Shown here: positions 33,586 through 45,345 of the stretch, one piece after another
Layout: each line of letters begins with the position of its first letter
Numbering within the stretch: the stretch's first letter is position 1
Notes under the pieces: model-generated
Database searches by the model: none
Told to the model about the DNA's origin: nothing
Seen by the model: the letters and a program-made list of their open reading frames with translations, nothing else
Assembly: GCA_036245805.1 (NCBI GenBank)
Contig: BTRK01000004.1
Location: 25,868,619 to 25,932,618, forward strand
Reading direction: 5' to 3'
Length of the DNA: 64,000 bases
From: Pristionchus mayeri
Lineage: Eukaryota; Nematoda; Chromadorea; Rhabditida; Neodiplogasteridae
Position numbers and translations under genes: made by a program

Positions 33586-36425
33586 CAAGTGCCTAACACG
33601 GATCTCCTGTAAAAATTTAGGAAAATGAGACTCCTTTGCGACAAAAAAAATTAGCATCATGGATTTCGATGTAAACTGTAGGACTGACCATAGTGAGGGC
33701 GAGGAAGCCGCCTATCCACTTCATTTTTCGAAATTTGCAAGTTGAACGGAGTTATGACCTACCGCGTTGAAAGGCCGTATTTCGGTCAGTTTTTGACCTA
33801 AAGCGAGCGGATTTTTTGCAATCGGTTCGTAATAGAGAAATCTACAAACAAGTTCTCTAACGCTCCGTGCGAAAATCACGTCTTCACATAGTTTCATGCG
33901 AAAAACTGTTTTTGTCATCACAATATGCTAATTTTCGACCTTTCCCGGACCGAAAGCTACGATTTTTATTGTTGAATCGGATTCCCCATGCCCAAATTGA
34001 GGTACATATGCAGTTCAATGGTCATAACTCGTGGAGTATCATATCGCCACTTAGTAGGGAGAATTTGAACATAGTACGATTTTTGAATAAAATACGATTC
34101 TGTGTGTGTCTCGCGTCAGAATTATGCAAATGAACAAAGTAAGATTATCGCTCGATAGCTCTCGAGTAGATCTCCAACAATGACTAAGGGGTACAAGACG
34201 TGAAAGTTCGCAGTTTTCGAGAAACAGTGTAAAAACGAATTTTGTAGTGGAATAATAGGGTGGAATAGTGTCCAAACTCCACTAAAAGTGCGTAAAGCTA
34301 CGATTTTTAAGTTAGATTCGTATTCCCGATCCCATAATTGGGGTATGTACATAGTTCATTGCTCATAACATGGGGAGGTAGATAGTGCTACTCAGTAGGG
34401 AGAATCTGGACTTGTCCTAATTTTCAGCTGAAAAACGACGTGCACTCTGTGGTACACTGAATGGAGTTTTGCGTCATATCTCGAAAACTGCGAACTTTCA
34501 CGTCTTGTACCCCTTAGTCATTGTTGGAGATCTACTCGAGAGCTATCGAGCGATAATCTTACTTTGTTCATTTGCATAATTCTGACGCGAGACACACACA
34601 GAATCGTATTTTATTCAAAAATCGTACTATGTTCAAATTCTCCCTACTAAGTGGCGATATGATACTCCACGAGTTATGACCATTGAACTGCATATGTACC
34701 TCAATTTGGGCATGGGGAATCCGATTCAACAATAAAAATCGTAGCTTTCGGTCCGGGAAAGGTCGAAAATTAGCATATTGTGATGACAAAAACAGTTTTT
34801 CGCATGAAACTATGTGAAGACGTGATTTTCGCACGGAGCGTTAGAGAACTTGTTTGTAGATTTCTCTATTACGAACCGATTGCAAAAAATCCGCTCGCTT
34901 TAGGTCAAAAACTGACCGAAATACGGCCTTTCAACGCGGTAGGTCATAACTCCGTTCAACTTGCAAATTTCGAAAAATGAAGTGGAAAGGCCGCTTCCTC
35001 GCCCTCACTATGGTCAGTCCTACAGTTTATGAGAGACATCGCGAGAGAATCACCTTCTCCGCGGCGGTAGAATCAAAATCATCCTAGCCTGATCTAAGCG
35101 CCAAACTTGGGACACCCACTTTTTAGGGGTCAAATCGAGCCCACTTAAATGACCATAACTTCGTTTAAAATGAAGATAGAAGGTCGTTCTTTTTTCAGAA
35201 AGAAAGCTAAGAAGATTCTCTACAACTTTTATGTTGATAATTTCATTCCATATGCATGTCCCAGTGCGGGGTGGTCAGGTCGACCAAAAATGATTAAATT
35301 CTGGAAATCGGAAAAACCCCCCTGAATAATTATGTGCGATTTGTAGATACTATATGTGTCTAACTTGACCACAATTTTCAGCGAAATTAAGAGTATAAAA
35401 AAAGGGCGTGACTTTTCGTCCGGCGACGTCAGAATGAGTCCCAGATCAAAGTACCCTCTAAGCTCCAATTGACAGCTATTAGCTTCAAATGGGTCCAAAA
35501 TCATCCAAAACAACATTTAGAATAGTTTGCGGCCTCAATACAGTACTCATATTGGGTAAAAATTACGATAGGACATGAAATTTGAAAATCTGTTTTCAGA
35601 CCATTACCGACTTAAGAGCTTGGCCCATATGTGCGAAACCACTTTAAAATAACGTAGGAATGTCCCTCTAAGCTATTCATAGAAAGGACGCACCTAGAAA
35701 TACGAAATTCCACCTGAGGGAACCAAGGAAAACGCTCGCTTCAACGAAAAGATAGAGACTCACTTTCAACAGATGAAATGTTTAGCTCATCGTGCTCTAC
35801 ATTTATGGCTGTGAGCCGGGCTGCTAACACTATGTTGACCTAAATTACAGTTTTGCCCTTTTCCTTGGTTCCATCAGGTGGAATTTCGTATTTCTAGGTG
35901 CGCCCTTTCTATGATTAGCTTATATGGACATTCCTACGTTATTTTAAAGTGGGTTAGCACATATGGGCCAAGCTCTTAAGTCGAGAAGGGTCTATCTGTC
36001 CTATCGTAATTTTTACCCAATATGAGTACTGTATTGAGGCCGCAAACTATTCTAAATGTTGTTTTGGATGATTTTGGACCCATTTGAAGCTAATAGCTGT
36101 CAATTGGAGCTTAGAGGGTACTTTGGTCTGGGACTCATTCTGACGTCGCCGGACGAAGAGTCACGCCCTTTTTTTATACATCTTTTAATTTCGCTGAAAA
36201 TTGTGGTCAAGTTAGACACATATAGCATCTACAAATCGCACATAATTATTCAGGGGGGTTTTTCCGATTCGCGCTTAGATCAGGATAAGACGACGTTTGG
36301 TTCTACCGCCGCGGATCCCCCTCAAATGGGTGATTTTCTCGCGATTCCTCTCTTATATCGAAATCCCTGGTGCAAAATTTTTTTGTCGCAATAGTTCCTG
36401 CATTTTTACAGGAGATCCGTGCTAA
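33586..36425. repeat. Outer palindrome interrupted by an inner palindrome
   Basis: Outer ends AACACGGATCTCCTGTAAAA (left) and the complement ending near 36423. The left arm runs 33586-33673, is interrupted, and resumes at 35030 through about 35770; the right arm is about 35800-36423. Words CGCGAGAGAATCACC and TTCTACCGCCGCGG pair across the loop. The left arm has an additional 200 bp (35115-35315) absent from the right. Confidence 0.8.
33674..35027. mobile_element. Inner palindrome inserted at a TA dinucleotide
   Basis: Starts AACTGTAGGACTGACCATAG and ends with the complement; TA lies on both sides (33672-33673 and 35028-35029). Arms of about 550 bp are almost identical: the conceptual translations of 33867-34133 and 34568-34834 are the same in all 88 positions. 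The loop repeats a diverged direct copy of part of the arm (ATTCCCGATCCCATAATTGG against ATTCCCCATGCCCAAATTGA). No transposase. Confidence 0.85.
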
Positions 36426-36429
36426 AGAA

Positions 36430-36795
36430 TTTTTTCCTGACATATTTTTTTCCTATTTTTTAAATATATTTTCCTCGCGAATAACTCTTTATTCGCTGTA
36501 AAAATTGGAGAACGGCATTGCCTAGAATTCGGTAACTGATTTTTTAAAAGATTTCTTCACAGATTTAAATTCGCGGGTGCTTGGGAAACGGTGCTCCCTG
36601 CACAACCTTTTCCCGGTTTTAAGCTTTTTATTTTGCAGATGGTTGTCCCTAAATGTTCATATCTATTTTTCTACGTTTCTATTGAATTTTATTTCTTACG
36701 AACATGCACACATGCACTTTAAATAGAATCGATTTGATTTTAATCTTCTTTTCACAGAAGAGAAAAGATTAATTAGCGATTTGCACAATTTTAGT
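36430..36795. other. No gene seen
   Basis: AT-rich; a stretch at 36584-36625 resembles 16790-16840, so at least part is repeat-derived. Confidence 0.35.
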
Positions 36796-36799
36796 GTTG

Positions 36800-37325
36800 G
36801 TCGTTCAAGTGGAAATAGCAGTACTTCCGAACGGCTATCAAGGCTGGTGTTATACATTGCGTGATAGCCCAGTGCATGGCCGATTCGAAACAAGTGGTTT
36901 GGTTAGGTGGGCCTACGGTCTCGGAGAGGTAAGAATAACCCCGATTTTAGCTGGATTTCGTTATTCAACCTTAAAGTTACCCAACACCCTTGGAAATGCC
37001 TTTCTATATTATTTAACAATGTAGTAGAACGGGTTCTAATCAGTTAAACTGGAATAATGAAAATAATAGAAAATCAATATTTGCAACAACGTAGAGCCGA
37101 AAAGTTTCAGTCTTAGTTGCCTGATCACGCCCGCTCTCCCTCTTTTACACACTGTCTCGCTCGTTTTGTCGTGATCAGGGCACTTCCGCCAGTTCAAATT
37201 AATTTCATGGGTGTTGGGAAACTTAAATATCACCACTTCCGAATGCTGCCAACCCTAGTGTTATACACTGGATGAAAGCTAAGTGTATGGCTGGTATGAT
37301 AGGTTTGGTTAGATGGGAAAGCCCG
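36800..37325 (+). repeat. Two direct repeats of about 110 bp
   Basis: CACTTCCGAATGCTGCC..GTGTTATACACTGGATG (37231-37275) repeats, with changes, 36822-36866 (ACTTCCGAACGGCTATC..GTGTTATACATTGCGTG), and both continue to GGTTTGGTTAGRTGGG. Confidence 0.65.
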
Positions 37326-37329
37326 GGAA

Positions 37330-37830
37330 GGCGGTGGTAAGTCATTGAAGTCAGATAAAATTTGGCATTTTCTAAAACATGCCAACACTTATCAATATTA
37401 GTATTAAATCTACGGAGATGCGTTCTAGCTGATAGATAGGCATGTTCTGTATATTCTGGTATAACTAAAATAATATTTTCATATAAATACAAGCTAAAAA
37501 ATTGAATATAAAAATAGTGTATGCAAATTCATCTGGGAAATAGTTTTGGAAAAAGCGGCCAATTTTCATTTTTGCACCCAGCCCAAGTGCGACACATATT
37601 GCCATTGCTATCTACGCCCCGAAATATGTGTCCCAAAATTTTTAGATTTTTTTTTGGCTTTTCTTGTTTGTTACCCGCAGATAACAACATCCCATCAACA
37701 ATGTAGGCCCCATGTATTCCCTCAACCTTCTCCCTTCTACAGGGCAGAGTCTCGATTCCTATCTTCCAGAAGGCTAGGGGGTTGGAGTCAATATACTAAT
37801 AAAACTCCCCCTTCAAATCGCCTCTTTTGT
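37330..37830. other. No gene seen
   Basis: No exon structure or repeat family recognised. Frames open at 37521-37833 lack any domain. Confidence 0.35.
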
Positions 37831-37835
37831 TGAAC

Positions 37836-38153
37836 TTATTTTCCTTGTAGAAGTGAGCAAGGGATATGGATGGGTGGTCCTTCCACTGCTTTATGACGCT
37901 TGTGCTTCTTGCAAGCCCGATGGAAGAGATGGAATGCGGTGGATTTAGGAGTACTTGCCTTACCTTCCAACTTGGTCACACTAAGTTCGGTCTCACTCGC
38001 GAGGGCTGTGAGAATGGGGTGTTTGAGCGGGGCCGATCTGGCGATCATAGTGTGGTGGTCTTCGAGCTCGCTCGTACTCTCATTGTTTAAGAGGGTGAAC
38101 AAATCGTAGTAGGTGGCAAGGAAGTGGGCGTCGGAAACTTGCAATACCACCAA
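37836..38153 (-). CDS. Possible coding exon, unrecognised protein
   Basis: A 105-codon frame, richer in GC than its flanks, that remains open upstream to an AATCACCTAG acceptor-like site (38165-38174). The peptide has a mixed, globular-looking composition (for example DAHFLATYYDLFTLLNNEST, then LKHPILTALASETELSVTKL) with a basic C-terminal stretch (RACKKHKRHK) before LLQGK and a stop. No domain is recognised. It could be the last exon of a host gene or of an unseen transposon. It lies between the two parts of the oxidoreductase gene, opposite strand. Confidence 0.4.
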   Translation of the reverse strand: MVVLQVSDAHFLATYYDLFTLLNNESTSELEDHHTMIARSAPLKHPILTALASETELSVTKLEGKASTPKSTAFHLFHRACKKHKRHKAVEGPPIHIPCSLLQGK

Positions 38154-38389
38154 TTCTTTATGAGCCTAGGTGATTGAGCGACCATGGAGGAAGGAGTGGA
38201 GTAAAAGTAAGCATCAACCTCGACAAGTACCCATTGCTAGAATGTGCGAAACAACTGAACGAGTGTTGCATTTCCGATCCTGCTTGTAGTATATAATTAC
38301 GAAATCGATTATCTATCATTCAGGTTGTGAGATAATGTCAAGCTATTATGCAATTCGTTTTTAGGGTTTGTGATAACCAGTTTTCTAAG

Positions 38390-38715
38390 AAATTATGGGA
38401 CCCTATTACGTCTGAAAATCTACTTTTACGGTTATTCTGCGATATCGACTTTTTCGACCCCCAAAATGGGAGGTCAATATTTGCAACTTTTCCAAAATCT
38501 ACCCAGGCCTTTCGTCAATCAGCACTCGGCTTCAGAAAAAAATATGGGAAATATTGAATTTTTATCCATCCGTGGACCTGTTACACATATTAGAGAGGGA
38601 AGTACCGGAGCTATTTTAAAATGAAATCAAAATGGTTAAAGCACACACATCTGGAAAAGTTGGAATTACATTTCGGAAAAACTTTTCGATTTTAATCAAA
38701 TATTTTTAAGACGAT
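38390..38715 (+). repeat. Solo fragment related to the 24.9-25.7 kb palindrome
   Basis: GACTTTTTCGACCCCCAAAA, ATCAGCACTCGGC and CATCCGTGGACCTGTTAC correspond to one arm of that palindrome; the terminal GAGGGTCTC end is mutated to AGAGAGGGAAG. No partner arm follows. Confidence 0.6.
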
Positions 38716-39124
38716 TCCACGGTGTGACAACCCCCCGCCCCCTAAACGCCCGGTGTCGACTTGACGACTTAAAAATAATTCATCGTTCCGCTACAGTAAA
38801 TTAGTTACAACATTCTGCGCGCGATATTTAAAAAATATATGAAAGTTGCCTGAATTACCGTGATATTCAAAATAAAAACTTGGCAAAAGTCCAAAAATGG
38901 TATCTTACACGGAACACCCTGAAATTTGGATCCAAAAAAGTAGCGTTTGAATTTTCGCGCCTTGCAATTCACTGCATGTTTTTATACATTCAAATGCGCA
39001 CCGGACCGTTTGCCACACCGTGGATTCGAATGAAATTTGGTGAATATGGTCGCCCTAATTTTCTCAGATTTTAAAGATATCATTTGATTATAAGGATGGG
39101 CAAGAGAAAATTTGAAAAATGACG
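38716..39124. other. No gene seen
   Basis: Nothing recognised. Confidence 0.35.
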
Positions 39125-39564
39125 TACTGTGAGAACAGAACTAGTAGTCCTTTATGTCATGCTGCGTGTGCCCTAAGATGTGTGATCCCTGTGCGATTTT
39201 GGACAACAAATGGAACGATTTATTCAGGTTGTAGTTTTCGCCTTTATTTTCGCTCTTTTACTTTTATTCTTTTTTCCGCTTTTATTTCATTTCGCGTTAC
39301 TTCCAACTATCACCTAGCCGTGTTAAAGCCATAATTGTCATAGTTTATCACTGGTGGTGTGGATAACACGGCTAGGTGATAGTTGGAAGTAACTCGAAAT
39401 GAAACGAAAGCGGGAAAAAAAAATAACAGCAAAAGAGCGAAAATAAAAGCGAAAACTACAACCTGGATAAATCGTTCCATTTGTGTTGTCCAAAATCGCA
39501 CAGGGCCATGTTTTAGGGCACACACAGCATGACACAACGGACTACGAGTTCTGTTCTCACAGTA
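39125..39564. mobile_element. TACTGTGAG hairpin MITE, copy 2
   Basis: Starts TACTGTGAGAACAGAACTAG and ends with CTAGTTCTGTTCTCACAGTA-like complement (GAGTTCTGTTCTCACAGTA), TA at both ends. Arms are about 210 bp. Beyond the terminal 35 bp the stem is unlike copies 1, 3 and 5, with GCGAAAACTACAACCTG-type sequence related to copy 4. Confidence 0.8.
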
Positions 39565-39569
39565 CACAC

Positions 39570-40170
39570 ATGATCCTTGCCCCCTTTCAGAAGCGCGATT
39601 TAGATGACTCCAGAAGTGGCCCCCGTGTTATGCTCACTGAGTAATACACATGGGTATATTTTGGAGCATTTCGATTTTCTGAACTTTTCCAATCTTATGT
39701 TCACTCACTCAGATAGTCTCAATTGTTGGGAATGGGCACCGTTGCAGACATATAGAAATGTCTTTATCCCGTCCCCTTGAGGGTTGTCTCAGTGATTCCT
39801 TTACTCAAATGCGAAATGTCCGTACCTATTGTAATTTAACTAAAAATTTTAAATTATTTAATGCCTTAACTGAATTTTTTTCAAATCACAAGGACTACCG
39901 TAGTAAAATGTGCACTTTTTAATTCGAGGGCTTGTTCTAATTCCAAATAACGTTTGTTTCGTTTATCCGCTAGTTTTTTTTAAATATCTGGGGTTATAAT
40001 TTTTCTTTCGTTGTCGGTGAAAATCATTCCATGGACGCGGACGCGTCTTAGATGCGCGAGGTAGCCAAATGGATGCACAACGTAATGCGAAACTGGCGAG
40101 TGAACCCCCGCAAAGCGAGCTAGTATTTAGTATATAAATTCGCAACAAGTCACGGACTAAATTACTTAAT
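39570..40170. other. No gene seen; flank of the oxidoreductase exon
   Basis: Includes a CACTCACTCAGATAGTCTC word also found at 2024-2042. The last 15 bp (TTACTTAATTCAG) form the acceptor of the next exon. Confidence 0.4.
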
Positions 40171-40174
40171 TCAG

Positions 40175-40556
40175 GAAAAATTGATTGAAACTGTTCGTAA
40201 AAGTACGATGAATCACGGCGTTGATGTGGCTATCGATACTGTTGGAGGGTCGGTTTTCACCCAGGCTGTCGATTGGTAGGTACAGTAATCAATTCGATGC
40301 AGCAGAAGGAATGATCAGTGTTCGTCCCGGTGGAAGTTTGTTTTCTCTGGGGTTCACCAGCGGTGAGATTCCTACTATCAATCTTCTCGATCTGCACAGG
40401 AGTCAAGTATCTATCTCAGGTTCGACTGTATTTGCGAGTGCGACACAATCTGTATTCGTAGGTGTATGGCTGGGTGCTCATCCGAAGCAAGAAATAGAGC
40501 GAATTGTCGGCATGCTGATAGGACTCTTTGACCAGCAGTTTCTACAGGTAGCTTAG
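40175..40556 (+). CDS. Quinone-oxidoreductase-like protein, C-terminal exons
   Basis: Exons 40175-40275 and 40319-40547 (or to the stop at 40556). The 43-nt intron has a GTAGGT donor and an AATGATCAG acceptor and restores frame: the upstream side reads GVDVAIDTVGGSVFTQAVD and the join gives CVRPGGSLFSLGFTSGEIP. These are the GV-(D/N)VV-D-VGG and RPGG-(R/L)-LGF signatures of the nucleotide-binding half of quinone-oxidoreductase-like MDR proteins. The reading ends FDQQFLQ at a GTAGCT donor, or FLQVA if unspliced, about 30 residues short of the family C-terminus (the GK(V/I)VL strand), so a further exon is expected. It matches in family and orientation the N-terminal exons at 17660-18325. Whether the two are still one gene is uncertain. 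Confidence 0.82.
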
Positions 40557-40567
40557 CCATTTTTTTG

Positions 40568-41795
40568 AGTTATAACACGCCTCTCACGAGAGAAACCAGC
40601 TGAGACAGGGAATGGAGAGGAAATTGTGAAATGAGTTCTAACCGGTTTTGGCCATCCTGGGGGCATGCCTGAGTGACACCCGAAGTCTTGTTGTGCAGAC
40701 TTCATTTTGGACCTCCCTGCACCAAGTCACATTTCGGCATCACTCACTTCAATAGCCGATTTCTAGAAAACCGTGACAGATAGAACAAAAATGACCTCTG
40801 AGTGACCCAGGCTTATTTTTCGAGCTCTATCGATCTATATAGCTCATATCCTCAAAATTTTAATTTTAACCACGCTACATTCAAGGTCGATTTTCTCGAA
40901 CACGAATGGAAAGGAGCAGCTAAAATTTTAACAGTGCATGCATCTGAAAGAAAGCTGTCGAACAAGGTGGGTGTTCGTATTTTCTGCTTGCGCAGAAAAT
41001 ACGAACACGTGGGTGAGATTTTCGCCTGTTAAACTTTCACGGATCGTTTGAACTTTTTTCAACAGAAAATTCGAAGGAAAACCGGTCATTGCATCTGATG
41101 CATCTGAACGAAAGCTGTCGAACAAGGTGGGTGTTCGTATTTTCTGCTTGCGCAGAAAATACGAACACGTGGGTGAGATTTTCGCCTGTTAAACTTTCAC
41201 GGATCGTTTGTACTTTTTTTCAACAGAAAAATTTTACTCTCGCCGCTTTCTTCTGACCGCGCGGCCAAGAATGACCGGTTTTCCTTCGAATTTTCTGTTG
41301 AAAAAAGTTCAAACGATCCGTGAAAGTTTAACAGGCGAAAATCTCACCCAGGTGTTCGTATTTTCTGCGCAAGCAGAAAATACGAACACCCACCTTGTTC
41401 GACAGCTTTCTTTCAGATGCATGCACTGTTAAAATTTTAGCTGCTCCTTTCCATTCGTTTTCGAGAAAATCGACCTTGAATGTAGCGTTGTTAAAATTAA
41501 CATTTTGAGGATTTGAGCTATATAGATCGATATAGCTCAAAAAATGAGCCTGGGTCACTCAGAGGTCAATTTTGTTCTATCTATCACGGTTTTCTAGAAA
41601 TCGGGTATTGAAGTGAGTGATGCCGAAATGTGACCCGGTGCAGCGAGGTCCAAAATGAAGTCTGCACAAGAAGACTTCGGGGGTCATTCAGGCATGCCCC
41701 AGGATGGCAAAAACCGGTTAGAACTCATTTCACGATTTCCACTCCATTCACAAGAACGGCTATTTTAGCTCGATTCTTTCGTGAGAGGCGTGATA
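40568..41795. repeat. Palindrome with repeated 17-bp hairpins in its core
   Basis: Arms at about 40568-40945 and 41415-41795; outer ends ATAACACGCCTCTCACGAGA and complement. The core contains three copies of a unit with the perfect hairpin GTGTTCGTATTTTCTGC-TTGC-loop, two direct (from 40944 and 41109) and one, partly disrupted, inverted (41270-41415). No coding content. Confidence 0.8.
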
Positions 41796-43165
41796 ACACG
41801 CGTGTCGCGTAAGGTTCGAATAAACCCTGGTACATTGGAGAAGTCGGCATTTGGTTTATGGACAATTTTGGATTGCCCATATGGTCCCTCAACAGAAACC
41901 AACAAGTTTTGTTCCATATCTCCATCGTCGACCATGTGAGACGCCGTCAAAGTTGACGGATATCGAAAACTGCCGACTTTGGAGCCACAATCCTCAGCCC
42001 ACATGGGGTCTGATTGCCCGTGCTAAAAAGCTAATCTGCGTCAAATTTCATGGAGAATACGCCTGTGCTAATGAGCCATCGATACAATTGTTAATATTTT
42101 CACATAAAGATTAAAATGATTGATTTTTGTAATTTTTTAGTACCAGTGAATTTTATTGGCTCAATCGATTCTGCTCGATGAGACGAATCGAATGATATGC
42201 TGAATGCCATATCTAATAGGGTGAGAACGATTTCATAATCACGTTATTCGACTCTCGAAATTCTGTTCGACTTCTTGCTTGATACACTCGAGTATTGGTC
42301 AAAGAATGTATTCAATTCTTTTTGACACCTATCTCTGAATTCTCCAGTGGGTCGATTTCTGGATTAGCACGTTTTTACATAAGTTTAACAGCTCATCTTC
42401 ATCGTCAATAGGTTAATTCCGAGTTGTTATTGAATGATTCGCAAAATGAACCAGTTACGTCAAAGTTGTGTAAAAACGTGATAATGGAGAAATCGAACAT
42501 CTGGAGAATTCGAGAGGTGTAAAAATGAGCAAAAGGAGACCCAGCTGTCAGGGGTTGAACCCCTGACTTCCTACAAAAACAGCGGTCGCACTACCTGCTG
42601 AGCCACTCCGGATTATGGCTGGGTGACCCCAAGGATTGAATACATTCCTTGATCAAGACTCGAGTGTATCAAGCAAGAAGTCGAACAGATTTTCCAGAAT
42701 CTAATAACGCGATTATGAAATCGTTCTCACCATTTTAGATATGGCATTCAGCATATCATTCGATTCGTCTCATCGAGCAGAATCGATTGAGCCAATAAAA
42801 TTCACTGGTACTAAAAAATTACAAAAATCAATCATTTTAATCTTTATGTGAAAATATTAACAATTGTATCGATGGCTCATTAGCACAGGCGTATTCTCCA
42901 TGAAATTTGACGCAGATTAGCTTTTTAGCACGGGCAATCAGACCCCATGTGGGCTGAGGATTGTGGCTCCAAAGTCGGCAGTTTTCGATATCCGTCAACT
43001 TTGACGACGTCTCGCATCGTCGACGATGGAGATATGGAACAAAAGTTCTTGGTTTATGTTTAGGAATATTAGGAACTATCTAAAAATGCTCACAGATTCA
43101 GGGGTCAAAAAATGTACCAGGCTCTTCACGAATCTATTCAAACCTTAGGCGATACGCGTGATAAT
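41787..43165. repeat. Palindrome with a central tRNA-like segment
   Basis: Arms at about 41787-42321 and 42637-43165, overlapping the previous palindrome by a few bases at GATAACACGCGT. A second inverted repeat (42334-42384 with 42472-42523) is nested in the loop, followed by a tRNA-like segment. Arms diverge by a few percent. Confidence 0.8.
42543..42615 (-). other. tRNA-like segment at a palindrome centre
   Basis: On the reverse strand: A-box GTGGCTCAGCAGGTAGTGCG (42588-42607) and a textbook T-arm and B-box CAGGGGTTCAACCCCTG (42549-42565). The flanks CCAGC and GCTGG pair, but the 7-bp acceptor arm of a tRNA cannot be formed. It is the best-preserved tRNA-like segment here and the only one sitting once, in the loop, rather than twice in the arms. 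Confidence 0.65.
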
Positions 43166-43169
43166 TGCA

Positions 43170-43919
43170 AAACATTTTGCACATGAAAAACTAAGACATG
43201 GTAAGGTGACGCGATTGTTGCGTGTCAGTGATGTAAATGAAAAACTCTCTTGCCCTCTTGCTTGCCTGGAATCTCTTGCCTGCACACGGCACCCTTTGAC
43301 AAACCCAAAAAGTGACCCCGCGGTAGCATCAACCCAGCAATGCTTAAGAAAAAATACTCAGTTAGTGCCGTACAAAATGAGTCCCTGCAAACTGTAGGAA
43401 ACCACTTGGAATTGCCTAAATTCCGTACCATATTTCAAAAAAAAGTTTTTATTACGGTAGAATGGACAGAATAGCTAAAAACTACGGTACTCACTTATGT
43501 CACAGCGATACAAATTGCAGCCGTTACTACAAAACCGTGAAATATATTTGGAAATCAAAGAAGCTTATGACGCAGTGCACTCAACCGCACGCTTGATTTT
43601 CGGTCACACACCCCTTTTCGATGGGGAGGGGGTGAGAAATGAGAGAAAAAAATGAGGATTGGGGGGGGTGGGTCAACTATCCAAGAAGTGCCTGTATTGC
43701 TTACTCTCTTGCACGGGTCATCCGGATATCCGTGAGGCGGGGGTGTACAACTAGGGTGGCGAAAACAGATCAAGAGGTCGGCCTTTCCGAATCGGCGACT
43801 CCTATACGGGTTGCATAGGTTACAATGGTTTGCGCGCAGTGTGTCACGCTCGCGGTTCCGATTACCCTGTCTAGACAGCTCTAAAACAGCTCCCGTCGCA
43901 GAGGGTAAAAGGACGATCA
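43170..43919. other. No gene accepted
   Basis: Contains a G-rich patch (43661-43670) and reading frames without recognisable domains. Nothing further supported. Confidence 0.35.
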
Positions 43920-44210
43920 CTGGGCGACGCCTTCTCTAATCGACCCGTTTTGGAACTGCCTAAACAGAACCGAAACAGCTGTTCGAGAAAGCGGGTAACC
44001 CGCCGCAATTAGCAATAACGCGATAAGCGATTGACAATCAGGTTTTCCTCCTAGCTAATCAGACATTTATCTGACGAATCGGGCAATTCTGACTGTAAAC
44101 TATTTGAACATGCTCGCGTTTTGCCTGATTACATCTGATGGTTGACGATCTGACTGATCGGGTTTTCATAAGGTCTATGTCGATGTTGCGGGGGGGGGGG
44201 GGGGGGGGCG
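43920..44210 (+). repeat. Half-element related to 63482-63895, ending in poly-G
   Basis: TGACGAATCGGGCAATTCTG, ACTATTTGAACATGCTCGCG and GGTCTATGTCGATGTTGCG (44172-44190) parallel 63780-63890. Where the relative ends CTTCCGGGGGCCGTG, this copy has 19 consecutive G then CGTG. Confidence 0.65.
44190..44208 (+). repeat. Poly-G tract, 19 G
   Basis: Nineteen consecutive G. It sits at the left edge of the first unit of the 1158-bp tandem duplication. Confidence 0.95.
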
Positions 44211-45345
44211 TGATGCCGGGCCCGCGGTGAGTGATTTACCATTGGAGCCCGCAATGGATTGACCTCCTATTGCAGGCCCGCAATTGTTTATCAGAGGTCT
44301 TCTGAGAGAATGTAGGAAATCCAGACCCCCGGGATACAACAAAAAAATCATACTGCTTCCAATGAGTCCCCACGATAAGGTTTGGTACATCTGAGGTCAG
44401 GGAACTTTGTGTATGAGTTGTGGAGCCGTAAATTGCAAACTACCTAAAAGCCGGCTCTTGAAATTTCGAAACTTTGGATTACTGTAACATGGTTCATTTT
44501 TGAGTAAACCAATCGATAAAAAAGCAAGATGATGGTATTTTTATGTGTTCTCGAGAATTGTTTGCCTGGGTTCGATAATACTCTGGCATTATTTGGGACA
44601 CAATTGACGCACTACAATCTGAAGTTCATATTGAATCGATTTCAATTGGTTCAGTAGAAAAAAGTATTTCTCAAAAAGTGGAAAATTGTCGGTATTTTGG
44701 GTACCATGCTCAAGCGTCCATTAAAACAAAACTAATGAATTGCAATTTCCGCTCTTTTGTATCAGTAGTGAGTGCGGGCGTACGCTTCCATATAACACTT
44801 TAAATCAAATCGTTAGTTTCTCTTAGAATAGTTACGGGGACAATACTACTAATTTCGCCCTCCAATATTCTGCAGTGAGATTACTGTAAAATACTGGCCG
44901 AGCATGTACGTCCATAAGTACTCTATGAAGAGCACACATACACTAATATCATACAAAAATGCAAGAGAGAATAGATAAAGGCTGAAGCAAATTACAGCTT
45001 GAAAACTAGAAATCGTAAAGAAAATTATGCATCAACCTACTAACACAAGATGGAATTGCTCAATCATTGATTTCTCATTTTCGTGTTCAAAACGAGTTTC
45101 TACGTTTAAGGTTGATACAATTCAATTCCATAAACTTCGTTTTTAAGGTCTGGAGCCGTAAATTGCAACGAAACCTAAAAGCCGGTTCCAGAAATTTTCA
45201 ACATTCGAGGCACCGTATCTTGGTTCAAAGTTGACGAAAAAATACATTTAAAAGACATAAATGACCGTCATGAAGAACTGGATAACGTTACTGTTGAGGG
45301 CGAAAAGCTTAGAAAACAATAATGAGCTTAGAAAAAAACAATAAT

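Noticed and set aside
33867..34834. Identical 88-residue peptides on both strands
   Set aside because: They are the two arms of a palindrome, not a duplicated gene.
40944..41225. CRISPR-like repeats with spacers
   Set aside because: Only two direct units, both part of a larger palindrome, in a eukaryotic context; no spacer variation.
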